Positions 39,438 through 51,200 of a stretch of DNA of 64,000 nt are shown here, piece after piece. Position 1 is the first letter of the stretch; each line of letters opens with the position of its first letter. The stretch is taken from positions 7,128,971-7,192,970 of the forward strand of contig NC_081333.1 of assembly GCF_022539665.2 (NCBI RefSeq), in the 5' to 3' direction. Source of the stretch: Daphnia carinata (lineage: Eukaryota > Arthropoda > Branchiopoda > Diplostraca > Daphniidae). The position numbers and the translations under genes were made by a program. Under the pieces are notes generated by a model. The model was not told the DNA's origin. It did not search any database and saw nothing but the letters and a program-made list of their open reading frames with translations.

Positions 39438-39443
39438 TTTATT
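39438..39443 (-). terminator. Poly(A) signal of adenosine kinase
   Basis: AATAAA on the minus strand, about 165 bases beyond the stop codon at 39608. Confidence 0.55.
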
Positions 39444-39607
39444 AATAACTTGCCCGAGAAAAAACAGTCCGTGAACACATTACTCCGAAAATAAAAGCAA
39501 AGCAAACATGTACCTACGGAAGTGTAGCAGCTCTTATTATTTCTTTTGGTGTAAAGCAAAATCGTGCTTAAACCCGAAATCGTGTCGGACACCAAAGCTG
39601 AGCAATT

Positions 39608-41258
<1,651 letters not shown>

Positions 41259-42035
41259 CCTTGAGTGGGAATGTTTGCAAATAACCTTTCGGGAGCACGT
41301 CGTGATCGAAAAGACCGGGCAAAGCAGACTAACAAGTACATGACATCCTAGCCGACAGTAATTTTGTTGTAAGGCCTGCTCCTTCTATCAAAAGACACAT
41401 TTAAGACGAGCGCTATTCCACAGCGCCTCTGGTATTGAAAAAAAAACGTGAAAAAAATCCTAATACTTCATTACATTACATTGTTACGACTTACTACCCT
41501 TGCTAGCAAAAGGATGGATGTTAAAAAATTTACGTTTATCCTGGAACTCACAGCATTTCTAAACATTAGCATTTAATAAAATAAACCACTTCATTATTTT
41601 TCCCTTTTCGGCCGATGGACACCGCTTCTTGGTACGTGCGCCTTTAATATGATACTAAATTGGGGAAAAAATATTTTGATAAAAAGTGAAATGCAATAAA
41701 GTTTACAATAGTGATAAATAAAATGGAAGTTTTCCTGAAACAATTCTGCGCTATAATAATAACATTTTAAAGAAATAAAACTTTGCCTTGTTGGCCTTAC
41801 CTCAGTACTACTATGTAGTCAGTATTACAACATGCCTCTGAGCTGCGGCTGCTATCAGCTAGTAGTCGACTAGAGTTGAGTTCAATGGTTTCTGCCTGAA
41901 GGAACTCGTTAAAAGCATTCAACTAAGCGACGTTGTTGACGTGGCTGAATTTTCAAGCGTCATAAGCAGTATCAGGAAGTTTTCTGTAGTTGCGAGACTT
42001 TTTTGTTTTCTCCGATATTTAATAAAGTAACAGAA
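41259..42035. promoter_or_regulatory. Divergent promoter between ADK and the TGOLN2-like gene
   Basis: 777 bp separate the two start codons, which point outward. No coding signal is seen, and I cannot call a specific element. Confidence 0.45.
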
Positions 42036-43484
42036 ATGTCCGCTAAATATGTGACTTGTGTGAGCATAATTTTAGCCATCTCCATGTTGGCAAATAAACT
42101 TCAGGGAGCCGCAATTGATTCAAAAGCTTCTGAGCAACTGTTAAAAGCAACTCCTTTAAACGTTTTATCATTTCTGTCCGAACTTTATTCCATTCAAGCT
42201 AAATCCTTGAATGAAACTTTGACAAGCTGTCCAAGTTTCTGGACTCGAACAGAAAAAGAGTTTAGTGAAAAAGAAGAAACAGGCATTCTAGGTTCAATCA
42301 CAAAGCTTCAAGAGCTATGCCCAAATAAGGAAAATTTCACTATAGTTTGTAAAGGTGCTATTTGGATTTCAGATTATGTTTGCACAGCAAGTCAAGATGA
42401 AAATTATCAGCTACCAGCTGTCCAAGATCTGAAAAATCTGACTAGTGTCAATGGTTTGTGCCAAGCACTTGTTGGAAATGTAAATCTTACACAGAAACTA
42501 TGTAACATAGTAAAAACGAGTGCAAAACCCAATCAAGCTTTGAAGATATTGAAAGTAAATGAGAAATCTGAAAACATTTGTACCTTGCCTGGTAATGAAA
42601 CACAAGAACAGTGTATTCAATATTGTGGTGGAAACAAACAGCCACTATGCAAAATTATTCTACAAAGCTTAAGAACAATTGTTTCTTTGGAAGAAAAGAA
42701 AGAACATTTGGCAGATACCAGTACTAATGGTGATACAGACTTAACAGCAAGCAATGGCAATCTTTCTTCATATCCTTCTTTGACAGACCCACCTACCATC
42801 AAGACGACGGTCATTGTTCAACAAAGTCAGACTGAACGAAATGTACAAGGGATGACTTCACAGAACAACAAGGAGTCCTTAAATTCTACGACGCAGTCTA
42901 TCAGCACAGTCACCCCCGTTACGATAAACAACGAAACGCCTGCGATGTCTTCTGTGCTGTCTAATAAAACTCATACAAAATCTCCGTCAACAGTGGCAAC
43001 ATATATTGAAACATCTTCGGCAACGGAAGTGACTGTTACTGACGAAGAATTTGGATTGGACGACTTTTCTGCTGACAAGCCACCGATAAAACCTGCCGAT
43101 GAAGATCCGCCATTATATGAGGATGGTGACGAGGCGCTTAAAGAAGAAAAAGAGTTAAACAAGGAAGAAGAAAGAATTCCTAATGAAACACAAAAGGCTG
43201 TTCATAATTATGATTCGTCATCAGATACTGATGCTGATCCAGTCAACACGCACTTCCTTTTCTATTTTATTGCCTTCGCCGTGCTGTCTGCAAGTGGCTA
43301 TCTAGTGTTTATACGCAGGAAATATCTAATCGCATTGGTGTTGGAAGGTCGTTCAAATTCAAGTAGAAGACGCAGTAGCTCCTTTCGGGAACGTCCTTCG
43401 TCTGGGAGTTATCGCAAGCTGGTTAATAACCTTGAAGAAGCCATAACATCAAATTCCGTCAAAAATTCTAATGTAATATATTGA
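42036..43484 (+). CDS. TGN38/TGOLN2-like type I membrane protein
   Basis: One uninterrupted frame gives 482 residues; the ATG at 42036 opens a signal peptide (about 1-24, hydrophobic ILAISMLAN). The luminal part has a Cys-rich N-terminal region with about a dozen cysteines, then a Ser/Thr-rich stalk with many N-glycosylation sequons and an acidic segment. A single transmembrane helix lies at about 406-426, and a 56-residue cytosolic tail follows with KYLIALVLEG, a basic Ser/Arg patch and YRKL at 459-462. This order matches TGOLN2/KCT2 proteins, whose tail reads roughly KIIAFVLEG, a basic patch, then YQRL. In mammals YQRL is the tyrosine sorting signal that returns the protein from plasma membrane to trans-Golgi network. 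The luminal part is not alignable by eye. The gene has no intron, unlike all its neighbours. Confidence 0.7.
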   Translation: MSAKYVTCVSIILAISMLANKLQGAAIDSKASEQLLKATPLNVLSFLSELYSIQAKSLNETLTSCPSFWTRTEKEFSEKEETGILGSITKLQELCPNKENFTIVCKGAIWISDYVCTASQDENYQLPAVQDLKNLTSVNGLCQALVGNVNLTQKLCNIVKTSAKPNQALKILKVNEKSENICTLPGNETQEQCIQYCGGNKQPLCKIILQSLRTIVSLEEKKEHLADTSTNGDTDLTASNGNLSSYPSLTDPPTIKTTVIVQQSQTERNVQGMTSQNNKESLNSTTQSISTVTPVTINNETPAMSSVLSNKTHTKSPSTVATYIETSSATEVTVTDEEFGLDDFSADKPPIKPADEDPPLYEDGDEALKEEKELNKEEERIPNETQKAVHNYDSSSDTDADPVNTHFLFYFIAFAVLSASGYLVFIRRKYLIALVLEGRSNSSRRRSSSFRERPSSGSYRKLVNNLEEAITSNSVKNSNVIY

Positions 43485-43525
43485 ATGCATTTGTTGAATA
43501 AGTTCATGTATAAAGTACGTAATCG

Positions 43526-43531
43526 AATAAA
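43526..43531 (+). terminator. Poly(A) signal of the TGOLN2-like gene
   Basis: AATAAA about 42 bases after the stop codon. Confidence 0.65.
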
Positions 43532-43765
43532 TTGCTATATAATTCACATTCCTGTTGCATAGAGTAAAGTATAGTGAGGAAAGTTTGTTTACATTTAAAT
43601 TTTGTTTTAACTATCACTGATTCTGAAGACGTTAATAGTGTTACACGAAAGATTGATTTGAAAGGCTATATGTATTTCTCCATTAATCAAGACATAACTG
43701 AACAAGTTCTAGAAAATTAACTTTGATTTAACAATCCTATGTAATTTCTAGATTAAATAAGTACA

Positions 43766-43771
43766 TTTATT
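43766..43771 (-). terminator. Poly(A) signal of the candidate host transcript
   Basis: AATAAA on the minus strand, about 95 bases into the presumed last exon. Confidence 0.4.
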
Positions 43772-43937
43772 TTATCATGATTGGTATTTAACAACCGAAG
43801 GATGCCATGATCATTTCTTCAAAGCACTCAATCCGTGTAAGAACCCATAAGAAAGGCCAGCGCTATCTGCAAATACAAAGTACGGATGTTAGATGACTGC
43901 ACCTTCGCATTCACCACAAAAGTTTATAGTTCGTAGG

Positions 43938-44003
43938 CAACTCAGACCCATTTTGACCACATGTAATTTCAGATGACGAAAAAATTCGTTTCCTCATAGC
44001 TCA
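43938..44003 (-). ncRNA. Box C/D snoRNA candidate 1, 18S-directed
   Basis: Read on the minus strand: box C ATGAGGA (43997-43991, one mismatch to RTGATGA), an 18-nt spacer ending in TTTTTCGTCAT, a CTGA box (43972-43969), then a second CTGA (43945-43942). Ten bases (TTTTTCGTCA) are complementary to conserved 18S rRNA, with a possible U-G pair next to the box. It sits inside a 177-bp intron. A terminal stem is weak, and this is the least canonical of the three. Confidence 0.45.
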
Positions 44004-44151
44004 CAATAAAGAATAATACTTGAAAATGCTTAAGTTAACTGACCTGCGCGACAACTGGTACCAATTTCCTTAAGTCGACCAGAGATCTATATGTACAAAC
44101 GAGAATTACATCCAATTGGACAAAAAATGCGATTTCAATCACATTCACTAG

Positions 44152-44218
44152 AGTTTCAGTAAAATTTTGCTCAACAACTTTGTTTTCAGATGACGAAAAA
44201 TATTTCTCATCATAATAT
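44152..44218 (-). ncRNA. Box C/D snoRNA candidate 2, 18S-directed
   Basis: Read on the minus strand: a perfect box C ATGATGA (44213-44207), a 17-nt spacer ending in TATTTTTCGTCAT, CTGA as box D' (44189-44186), and a terminal CTGA (44159-44156). Twelve bases pair with conserved 18S rRNA. The fifth base upstream of CTGA is the G that would face C of UGACGAAAAAU, the residue matching yeast C414 and human C462. The second spacer, before the terminal CTGA, has no target I recognise. Confidence 0.55.
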
Positions 44219-44795
44219 TATATGATACCATAAATCGGTCGTATGTTCATACCCTCCTTGGATGTCCAGCAGTTTATTTTAGTTCCATGGTACGCTTTCA
44301 TTCTTGTTTCAGGTAGCAAGTCCAAACCTTCGGTAACAGTAGGTTTCTTCCCGTTTGCTGTTATTTTGGCGTCTATACCTCGTGACGCACATATACATTA
44401 TGTACTTCTCAGCATGAACCAATATCTGAATAACAATGTTCTGTTAATTATTTAAATGTTAATTATGTGGGAAGATATTTGGGCCAACATCTAAAGAAAA
44501 TGTTTTCAAAAATACTTCTACTTAATATAGCACTACCGCGAAAGGTGACCATATAATATTGAATTTTAGTCTCCGCTCAGGTACTGCAAAAACTACTTAT
44601 GCAAAACTATTTAAACCAACTTACTGTGCAAGAACATGTTCAGCCATTGTTTTAACAAACAAAATCAGGTTTCAGACAGGTCCATTAGGGATTCCAGTGA
44701 TGGCCAAAAATGGCATTTTGAACTGTAGAGAAAACAAGACATCTTAATTAATCACTACACATATTTAACTGAAGACTAGAGTCTAATTTCATTTT

Positions 44796-44857
44796 TAGCT
44801 CAGATTAATTGTGTCAACAGTTATTCAGATGACGAAAAATTATTCTCATCATGATTG
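44796..44857 (-). ncRNA. Box C/D snoRNA candidate 3, 18S-directed
   Basis: Read on the minus strand: a perfect box C ATGATGA (44852-44846), a 17-nt spacer ending in ATTTTTCGTCAT, CTGA (44828-44825), a TGTTGA-like box C', and a terminal CTGA (44803-44800). Eleven bases pair with the same 18S stretch as candidates 1 and 2. The host intron has strong GTAAGT and TTTCTCTACAG ends. Confidence 0.55.
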
Positions 44858-45300
44858 TTTTGAAAATATTTCAAAATGTTTAACTTACATAATGGTGATC
44901 ATGATGCCTGCAGATGGTTTCCAAAGAAACACTGCATCCTTAAATACTGTTGGAAAATCTTGCCAGTGTAAACCTTCAAAAGCAAAAGTATTCATAAATA
45001 AAATTCAGCAACGCAAGACATCATTAGCACCGTTTCAAAATAAATTACGAGTTGCATTTAATAGTGAAAAAATACTGATAGAGAAAACTAGTGAGATATG
45101 GTATAGGGAACACGTGGCCTAGTAGAACAACCAACGAGCTTCTTTCAACTTTCTACATTAGTCGATAAATACTTATACAAATTCCTTTAAAACGGTATCA
45201 AACAAAATCCAACTTACACCCATTGGGAAATTTGAGAAACAATGCAGTGAATCCGCGATAATATATGCTTTAGATGAATGGTAGCAAATTCTCATACGTA

Positions 45301-46350
45301 CATCAGTGGGTAAATCCGGCAAACGAATACTACGGAATGTACTCCGTTGGTGTGATCAAGCTTCGTATCGAAGTAATCGAAATACACTGGTGAAGTATCG
45401 ATCACCAGCTATGGGAAAAAACCAGAAAACAATTCGAAAATCGAATAATCTAGCCGTTGTGATTCACTTTTTTATCGGGATCGGCAACCAAAATCTTTTG
45501 GGAAATTATTTAGGAGACCACCAATTCATTGACAAACAAATTATTGAACAAACGCTGCACAATTTTTTTGTAGGCACAGAAACGGCTTCGGGAATTTTTC
45601 GCGTCTTCTTTTGTCTTTACTACGGGTCCCAGCAACAAAGTTAGGTCTTCAAATTTTCAAAATTTTTCTTTACAATTGCAAAATTTCGTCAATACAGTGT
45701 CCTCGTGCGAAAACGCTGAGAAACAACTTTGCGTAAAAGTATTTATAAAAACATGAAGTTCTGTTGCACTTGTTTAAAGCATTATAACTTGCTGGGCGGG
45801 GTATATGAAATCGTGAAATAATTTCTTGTATTGCAAAATCTCAAACTTATGATAGCAATCAAACGGTAAAATACTACAACGCGCAAATCAACGAGTTTCC
45901 AGAAAGGAAAAGAATGCTGACATTAAGTATTACCTTGTAAGCCATTGTGTGGTAGTAAAGAGTTGTAAAAATAAATGTTTGAGCATAGAAACTTTGGACT
46001 CCTTATTTCACCACAAGGCCTCGAGCTCCCGACCGAGTTGGTCGTAGAGCCTCATGCCCCGACTCAAGATCCTAGAGCCTCGACTCTACGTAAAGTACTC
46101 TACTCTCTAAAGGTCTCACTGTAGCACAATACGTAATGGACAGTATAACGCATGACATAATTACCTTTCACTAGTATCCCTTAAGCCATATTTCCTCGAA
46201 ATGCCTGGAACGCGTTGCAAAGTTACAAATTGTAACTTTCCTTGCAGCCCTAGCAAATACAAGCGATTTTTCAAAACGTAACAGTGCTAGTATACTCAGG
46301 GCCAGTGGCATAATTTCTTTTGGTTACACAAATGCATAATAACAAGACAG
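45301..46350. other. Noncoding; possible 5' part of the snoRNA host
   Basis: No protein is recognised. Minus-strand donor-like sites occur near 45936 (CAAG/GTAATA) and 46164 (GAAAG/GTAATT). A small hairpin-forming segment lies at 46043-46090. Frames such as the one at 45306-45644 on the plus strand show no family features. Confidence 0.3.
46043..46090. repeat. Nested inverted repeats around TAGAGCCTC
   Basis: CGTAGAG (46043-46049) and CTCTACG (46084-46090) are reverse complements. Inside, TAGAG (46073-46077) also pairs with CTCTA (46084-46088) around a six-base loop. The word TAGAGCCTC occurs twice. Two alternative hairpins are therefore possible. Confidence 0.45.
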
Positions 46351-46353
46351 AAT

Positions 46354-46359
46354 TTTATT
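46354..46359 (-). terminator. Poly(A) signal of NOSIP
   Basis: AATAAA on the minus strand, about 70 bases after the NOSIP stop codon. Confidence 0.7.
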
Positions 46360-46428
46360 GATGACACAAAAGAAAGTTGTATGATTGATTGAACAACCTG
46401 ATTAGGTTGAAGAATTTTTTAGACAAAA

Positions 46429-47674
46429 CTATGCCATCATGCTAGGTCTAGCTTCAGTAGCTTCGAGTTTGTCGTTAACACTTGCAAAACCAGTCCCGCC
46501 CTTTAGAAAAGAAAACAAATAAAATAAAGTTAAATTAGTGATCCGAATGACTTATGTAAAAGTTCTACGGAAAATTTAATGGATTCGAACAAACAACTAT
46601 ATTTACCCTCTGCAAAGGAATTATGTCCTTTTCTTTTAATTTTAATCCTGTAAGAGGGTGGACCATGTCCTTTTTGATCAGTTTTTCGAAACATTCTGCG
46701 GTAATAACATCACCGCTAAAATAATTTTAAAAAACGGCGAATAAATTAGGAATTTTTTAAGAAACAAAAAAGGAAATGAGGAATGACTTACGTTGGCTTC
46801 AAAATGGTGCAGGGAATCGAATTGCTAAGAATATCTGGCATTGGAAAGTTCCCGTGTTATAAATAAAACTGTTCATGCTTAATCTGAAGACGACACTTAC
46901 CTCTGGTGATAGGGCACATATAGCGGACTTGGCGACTTATGAGAGCTTTTCCACGTTCGTCGTCATCCTTCGGGGCCAGTGTAAACTTTACATCAATCAG
47001 ATCCTTGATTTTTAAAATTTTCCCACTGACTGGGCAATAAATGTCTGTAGATGGTTTTGGAATTATTATTGGTTTTGCATCAGGAGTCATAGCTGGGACC
47101 CAAAAACTTGGCAAATCCTTTGCTTTATTTCCAGACATGTTTGACAGACTAGCACTGCTAGTAGATGGGTTGCTACCAGGTAAGCTATCACCTTTTTCAG
47201 TTGCTATAAATATTAAATAACTTAATTTTGAGTTGGAATTAGTAACCAATTTTTGCAATCTCACCAATGAATTTCTCTACTTGGCTTCGATGGGCTGCGG
47301 CTTTTAGTTCATTTTTCTCATTCTCCTCACGCTTGTTTTGTCTTTCATATTCTTTCTGTTGTCTGAGGATTTCTTTTTTTTTGGCAAGATAGTATTCTAG
47401 AATGGCTTCTTTGTCAAATAAATATCCATCAGGACTATAACAAAAAACAAATGGCAATTTTATTAATTATGAAAGTTAACATACAATTTTAGATATACCT
47501 CACAACAGGATTTCTACAGGGTTGCAGTGTTAGTGAACAGCAATCAAATCCTTTGATAGAATCTTTGCTAAATCTTTCTGAAAGAGATCCATATCCAGAT
47601 GCTTTAGCATCTCTTTTTTTTTCGTGATAGGTATATACACTTCCTGCCGTGGAATTTCTGGCATGTCGCGTCAT
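46429..47674 (-). CDS. NOSIP: Nitric oxide synthase-interacting protein (U-box E3 family)
   Basis: Six exons join in frame: 47674-47499, 47434-47265, 47203-46901, 46834-46792, 46715-46607 and 46500-46429, giving 290 residues (human 301). The start MTRHARNSTAGSVYTYHEKK is the family signature. It is followed by FDCCSLTLQPCRNPVV and PDGYLFDKEAILEYYLAKKKEI, the first half of the split U-box; a charged coiled coil comes next, then DLPSFWVPAMTP, the CPVSGK element and the C-terminal half (EKLIKKDMVHPLTG, DIIPLQRGGTGFA). In vertebrates NOSIP binds endothelial and neuronal NO synthase and has E3 ubiquitin ligase activity; it is also found in spliceosomal complexes, the more general role in animals. 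It is divergent from DUSP11, whose start lies 595 bp away. Confidence 0.96.
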
Positions 47675-48269
47675 ATTTATAGCCCGTGAAAACCCGAAGG
47701 AAATTCAACTTCAAATTAAAAACAAATTACCACAACGTGTATAAAACTCGTAAATCCTCGTAATCAATTTTTGTTTTGTTGTTTTGCCAAAATATTCTCC
47801 GTCTCGACTTTCATGTTCCTCACATTTGTTGCTAAACAGCATCCAAGTACTCCATTTTGAACCAGTTCTTTTTTCTCCTCTGCTTCTCTCTGGCTCACTG
47901 CATTCGAATAGCTAAAAATATCGAAAACAAATAATACATTTAACATCGATCAATGTACAAATTTTAACATATGTATACAAAAATGTTTACTGACGTTTCG
48001 TCGTATGGTTAAACTTGAAATTCGGCTAAAATCCCCTAAGTAATATATAGTTTTATTGTTAGACGCTAGATGGAAGACAGTCTCCACGTGTGGGACTTTC
48101 GACACTGTTTGGAATTTACTAAAAAATTACCCCGGTTTTAATCGTTATTTTGGGGGAATGACGTTGGGAGAATTCCTATAAAACCAAAATACTTTTAACT
48201 GTTAAATACTGCTGGACAGAAGCTACGTGTAAATTATCTCCCATTTATTATAAATACCTTCTAAAGAAA
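47675..48269. promoter_or_regulatory. Divergent promoter between NOSIP and DUSP11
   Basis: The two ATGs point outward across 595 bp. The interval also contains the small frame listed at 47764-47946. No specific promoter element is called. Confidence 0.4.
47764..47946 (-). CDS. Small hypothetical frame, 60 codons
   Basis: An open frame with an ATG at 47946 codes for 60 residues, including a charged helix-like stretch (QREAEEKKELVQ) and CCLATNVRNMKVETENIL. A TTTTTAG acceptor at about 47912 falls inside it, so the left part could instead be a last exon. A donor-like site lies near 47983, but no upstream ATG joins it in frame. The codon content looks more protein-like than the surrounding sequence. 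I recognise no family. Confidence 0.25.
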   Translation of the reverse strand: MLNVLFVFDIFSYSNAVSQREAEEKKELVQNGVLGCCLATNVRNMKVETENILAKQQNKN

Positions 48270-51200
48270 ATGGGAAAAGGCAAAAATGGATTGCCTGACA
48301 GGTTTGTGCATAATCAGATTTATTCAAATGTTAAAGTAGATCTAAATCATTGTGATAATTTCTGCAGCTTGTATCGAATTGTATTAACTGTTCCATTATG
48401 GTTTGTTGCCTTTGCATCTAGATGGTTGGACTATATATCCATTGGACAGGAAATACGAGGAGTCCCGATTATTGCCTGCAAAGTTCCTTTGAGAGAGGTA
48501 TGCCACAGATTCTTTTCTTTTTTCATATAGCCTACTAGATGGTAAGATAATACTACTAGACTTGATTTGGTGTCATAAGAAATGTCAGCTTCAACAATCC
48601 TAGTGTTTGTGTGACGAAAAACTAGTTTCAGAAAAATCACGGTCTGGTTAGCATCCACTATTTCCTCTTAATCACTGCAACTTTTCAATGTTTAGTCCAA
48701 TCATGTGAACCACAATAAGTTGTTCTAGTGTCTATTAGGCTTCTTGAATTATGAAAATATTTAACTTGAATTCAAAGAGGCAAATAGCCTTAAATATTGC
48801 TATCAAAGGTTGAAGTAAAACCTGAAAAAGAAAACCCAAAACAGACGATTATAATACTTGTGCCCACGATTCTTTTGTCGGCCGGGACATGTTAATTGTG
48901 GAGCACCACGGGAGATTTTTAACGCCTATTTCATCAAATTTATTTCTGGACACGATGTCAGATTTTCCTTTAAAGAGTCTTAAGGCTGTTTTCTTTCCCT
49001 GTTCGTTTTTGAAGGGCTCATGATTTCATGTTTTCAAGAGGTCTAAGTCGAATTATTTCCAGCCGAGTTTATCCTTTTACGAAAAGAAAAAAGAAATTTA
49101 GACTCCCGATTTCCAGCTGAGATTAGAATCGTATTTAAGAACGCTACCTAGTGAGAACGGTCCGATATTTAAAAAAGAAAAAAAAAGATGCGCCACCTAA
49201 CGACGTAGGTCACTTGTGGAATGCCTCGCCATGGATGACGAGAAGGGATAGAAAATAACAAAGATGTATGTCTGTTACATTCCACCTTGTCACTGTTAGG
49301 AAACAACACGAGCAAAAGATGGGAATCCCGTACTTCTTTTTTGTCTTCTTCATGTTGTGATTTATGGCTTGGTATGGATGCATGTTTTCGCCTTCGATCC
49401 ATCGTGCTGGCCCGTTGACCGAATCCCGGTGGAACACCGCCTTGTTTCTTGGTTCCATCCTTATCCCCCCCCCCCCCCCCCCCCCCCCCTCACTCTCTCC
49501 CTTTCTCCGACGAAGACATTGCGGGCCTTCCCCATGCAACTGTGTTCGTTTTTCAAGCAACTCTGACCAGTGCAGAGTCATACGGGGGTTGTCATGGTTA
49601 AAGGACCACTATACGAGGTGACAGGTGAGGGTAAAGAATTGCGTTGTTTACCCCATTGGGCACCTTCGTCTTCTTCTATTGTGTCGTACGACAGACTGAG
49701 GAAGACGAAGAAGGATCACACCAAAGACTTGTTCCATCGAAGAAAAAAAATAGGGAAGGGGGTTAAAAAGGACGGAAAGGGGATGAAAGGCCATGAGAAT
49801 GGGATAGATAGAAAAGAATTTGACTTTCAATGAGGTCTCCTTGTTGCCTTGATGGGGGGGCCGACACAACCTTACCCAGTTGACCGGTCTCTATGAAATA
49901 TCCACCACTCGTTTTTTTCTCATCTTGCCCCTCCGCGATGATTTCTTCTTTCATACTTTGGTTTTTACCTCCTTCACAAATTGAACCATAAAACTTAAAA
50001 GTACAAATAAAGCATTTGACCAATTTTGCGGCGAACTCCGATCATCGATAGGTGGTCGGATAATCTGGGTTCTATAATCCTCTGTTCAACAATTTCACTT
50101 GAAGAAAAATATTTTTCCATGTATGCATATCGATTGAAAGTATCCGGATATTGGCTCTTTGTGCCCAAAGGAAAGTGAGATCAGGAATGCCATACAAGTT
50201 TTTGTAGTGGCCGTTCTTATATGATATTTCCTGTCTCGGGTCTCCCTTATTTATTTTTTGTCCGTCTGTGTGTCTATGTCTGGTAGAGGGAAAAAGGAGA
50301 ACTGCATGCAACAATGGGGGGTTAGAAACATTTGGACAACTTCCTGGTAAAAAAAAGAAAAGATGTGCTGATTTGAATCGGCCAACAGGGGGGTCATTTC
50401 ACCTCAGCAGCAGAAGCCATCTGCCTTTCGATCAAGTATCTTTTTTCACTTTTCGATATAGAGCATGTATACCATTGCAGCTATTTTTTTTTCTTTATGC
50501 TCTTTTTGCCCTGTTGTTTTGTTTAATAAGGCCCTGTAGCCATCTCGTCGCGTTTTCCTTTCTTTTTCCATCGAAACAATAAGGGAAGAAACCTTTTTTT
50601 ATTCTTTTTGTCAATGTTTAAACCAGACGCCTTTGTCTGTTAACTATCAGAGTAGTGGTGAACGATAAATCCTCTGTCTCACGTCAGTCATATTTTTTAA
50701 AAAATTGTTTCTCTCTGAAATCCATTGGTCCAATGAGGACGACAGCCTACAGACTGTGAAACTGTAGACGCTGCGTTGAGCGCGTGTCCTACGTGATATA
50801 CAATGGCCGTCTCTAATTTGACGTAACTATGACGCGAGGCACGAGCTACTTTTATTTTCATGAGAGAGAGGGCGGTTTATTTGATTTTTTTTCGTTTTTG
50901 TTTTTTTCCTTCACCGAACGTTCCCCTCAGTGTCCTGAAATTGGATAGGAGCATATTGTTAAAGAAAAATACGTGTTTCAAATCGAGTAGCGCCAAACAG
51001 ATTAGATTACCGGATCATAAAGTAAAAGTTTCATTTCGTTCCTCCCTTTAAAAAGTATCGTTTATTTTTCACTGAAAAAACTAAACAGTTGATCGGATGG
51101 AACGTTGATAAAAAAAAAAAAAAAAAAGGTACGCACTATGGGTGGTGGTGGATGACAGCTGCGGTTCAGTGGAAAAACGATCTATATTTGTATTATCATC

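Larger units (their letters stand above)
43750..45300 (-). ncRNA. Candidate multi-exon snoRNA host transcript
   Basis: The minus strand shows a chain of short exons with good splice sites but no shared open frame: about 45218 rightward (donor GGT/GTAAGTT), 44973-44889, 44722-44625, 44434-44253, 44086-44044, and a last exon from 43866 to a poly(A) signal at 43771-43766. Three of its introns (44888-44723, 44252-44087, 44043-43867; 166, 166 and 177 bp) each contain one box C/D candidate. This is the architecture of SNHG/GAS5-type hosts, in which introns carry the product and the spliced RNA has no coding role. The 5' end is not fixed; further donor-like sites occur to about 46.16 kb. The exon at 44434-44253 has the least certain acceptor. 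Confidence 0.45.

Noticed and set aside
44243-45644. Plus-strand frames of 60-112 codons downstream of the TGOLN2-like gene
   Set aside because: They lack conserved motifs and phase-matched exons, and overlap the minus-strand noncoding exon chain.
48610-48625. 18S-like word GTGACGAAAAA in DUSP11 intron 2
   Set aside because: It matches the target side, but the opposite strand lacks a CTGA box after the antisense word and has no box C, so it is not a fourth snoRNA candidate.
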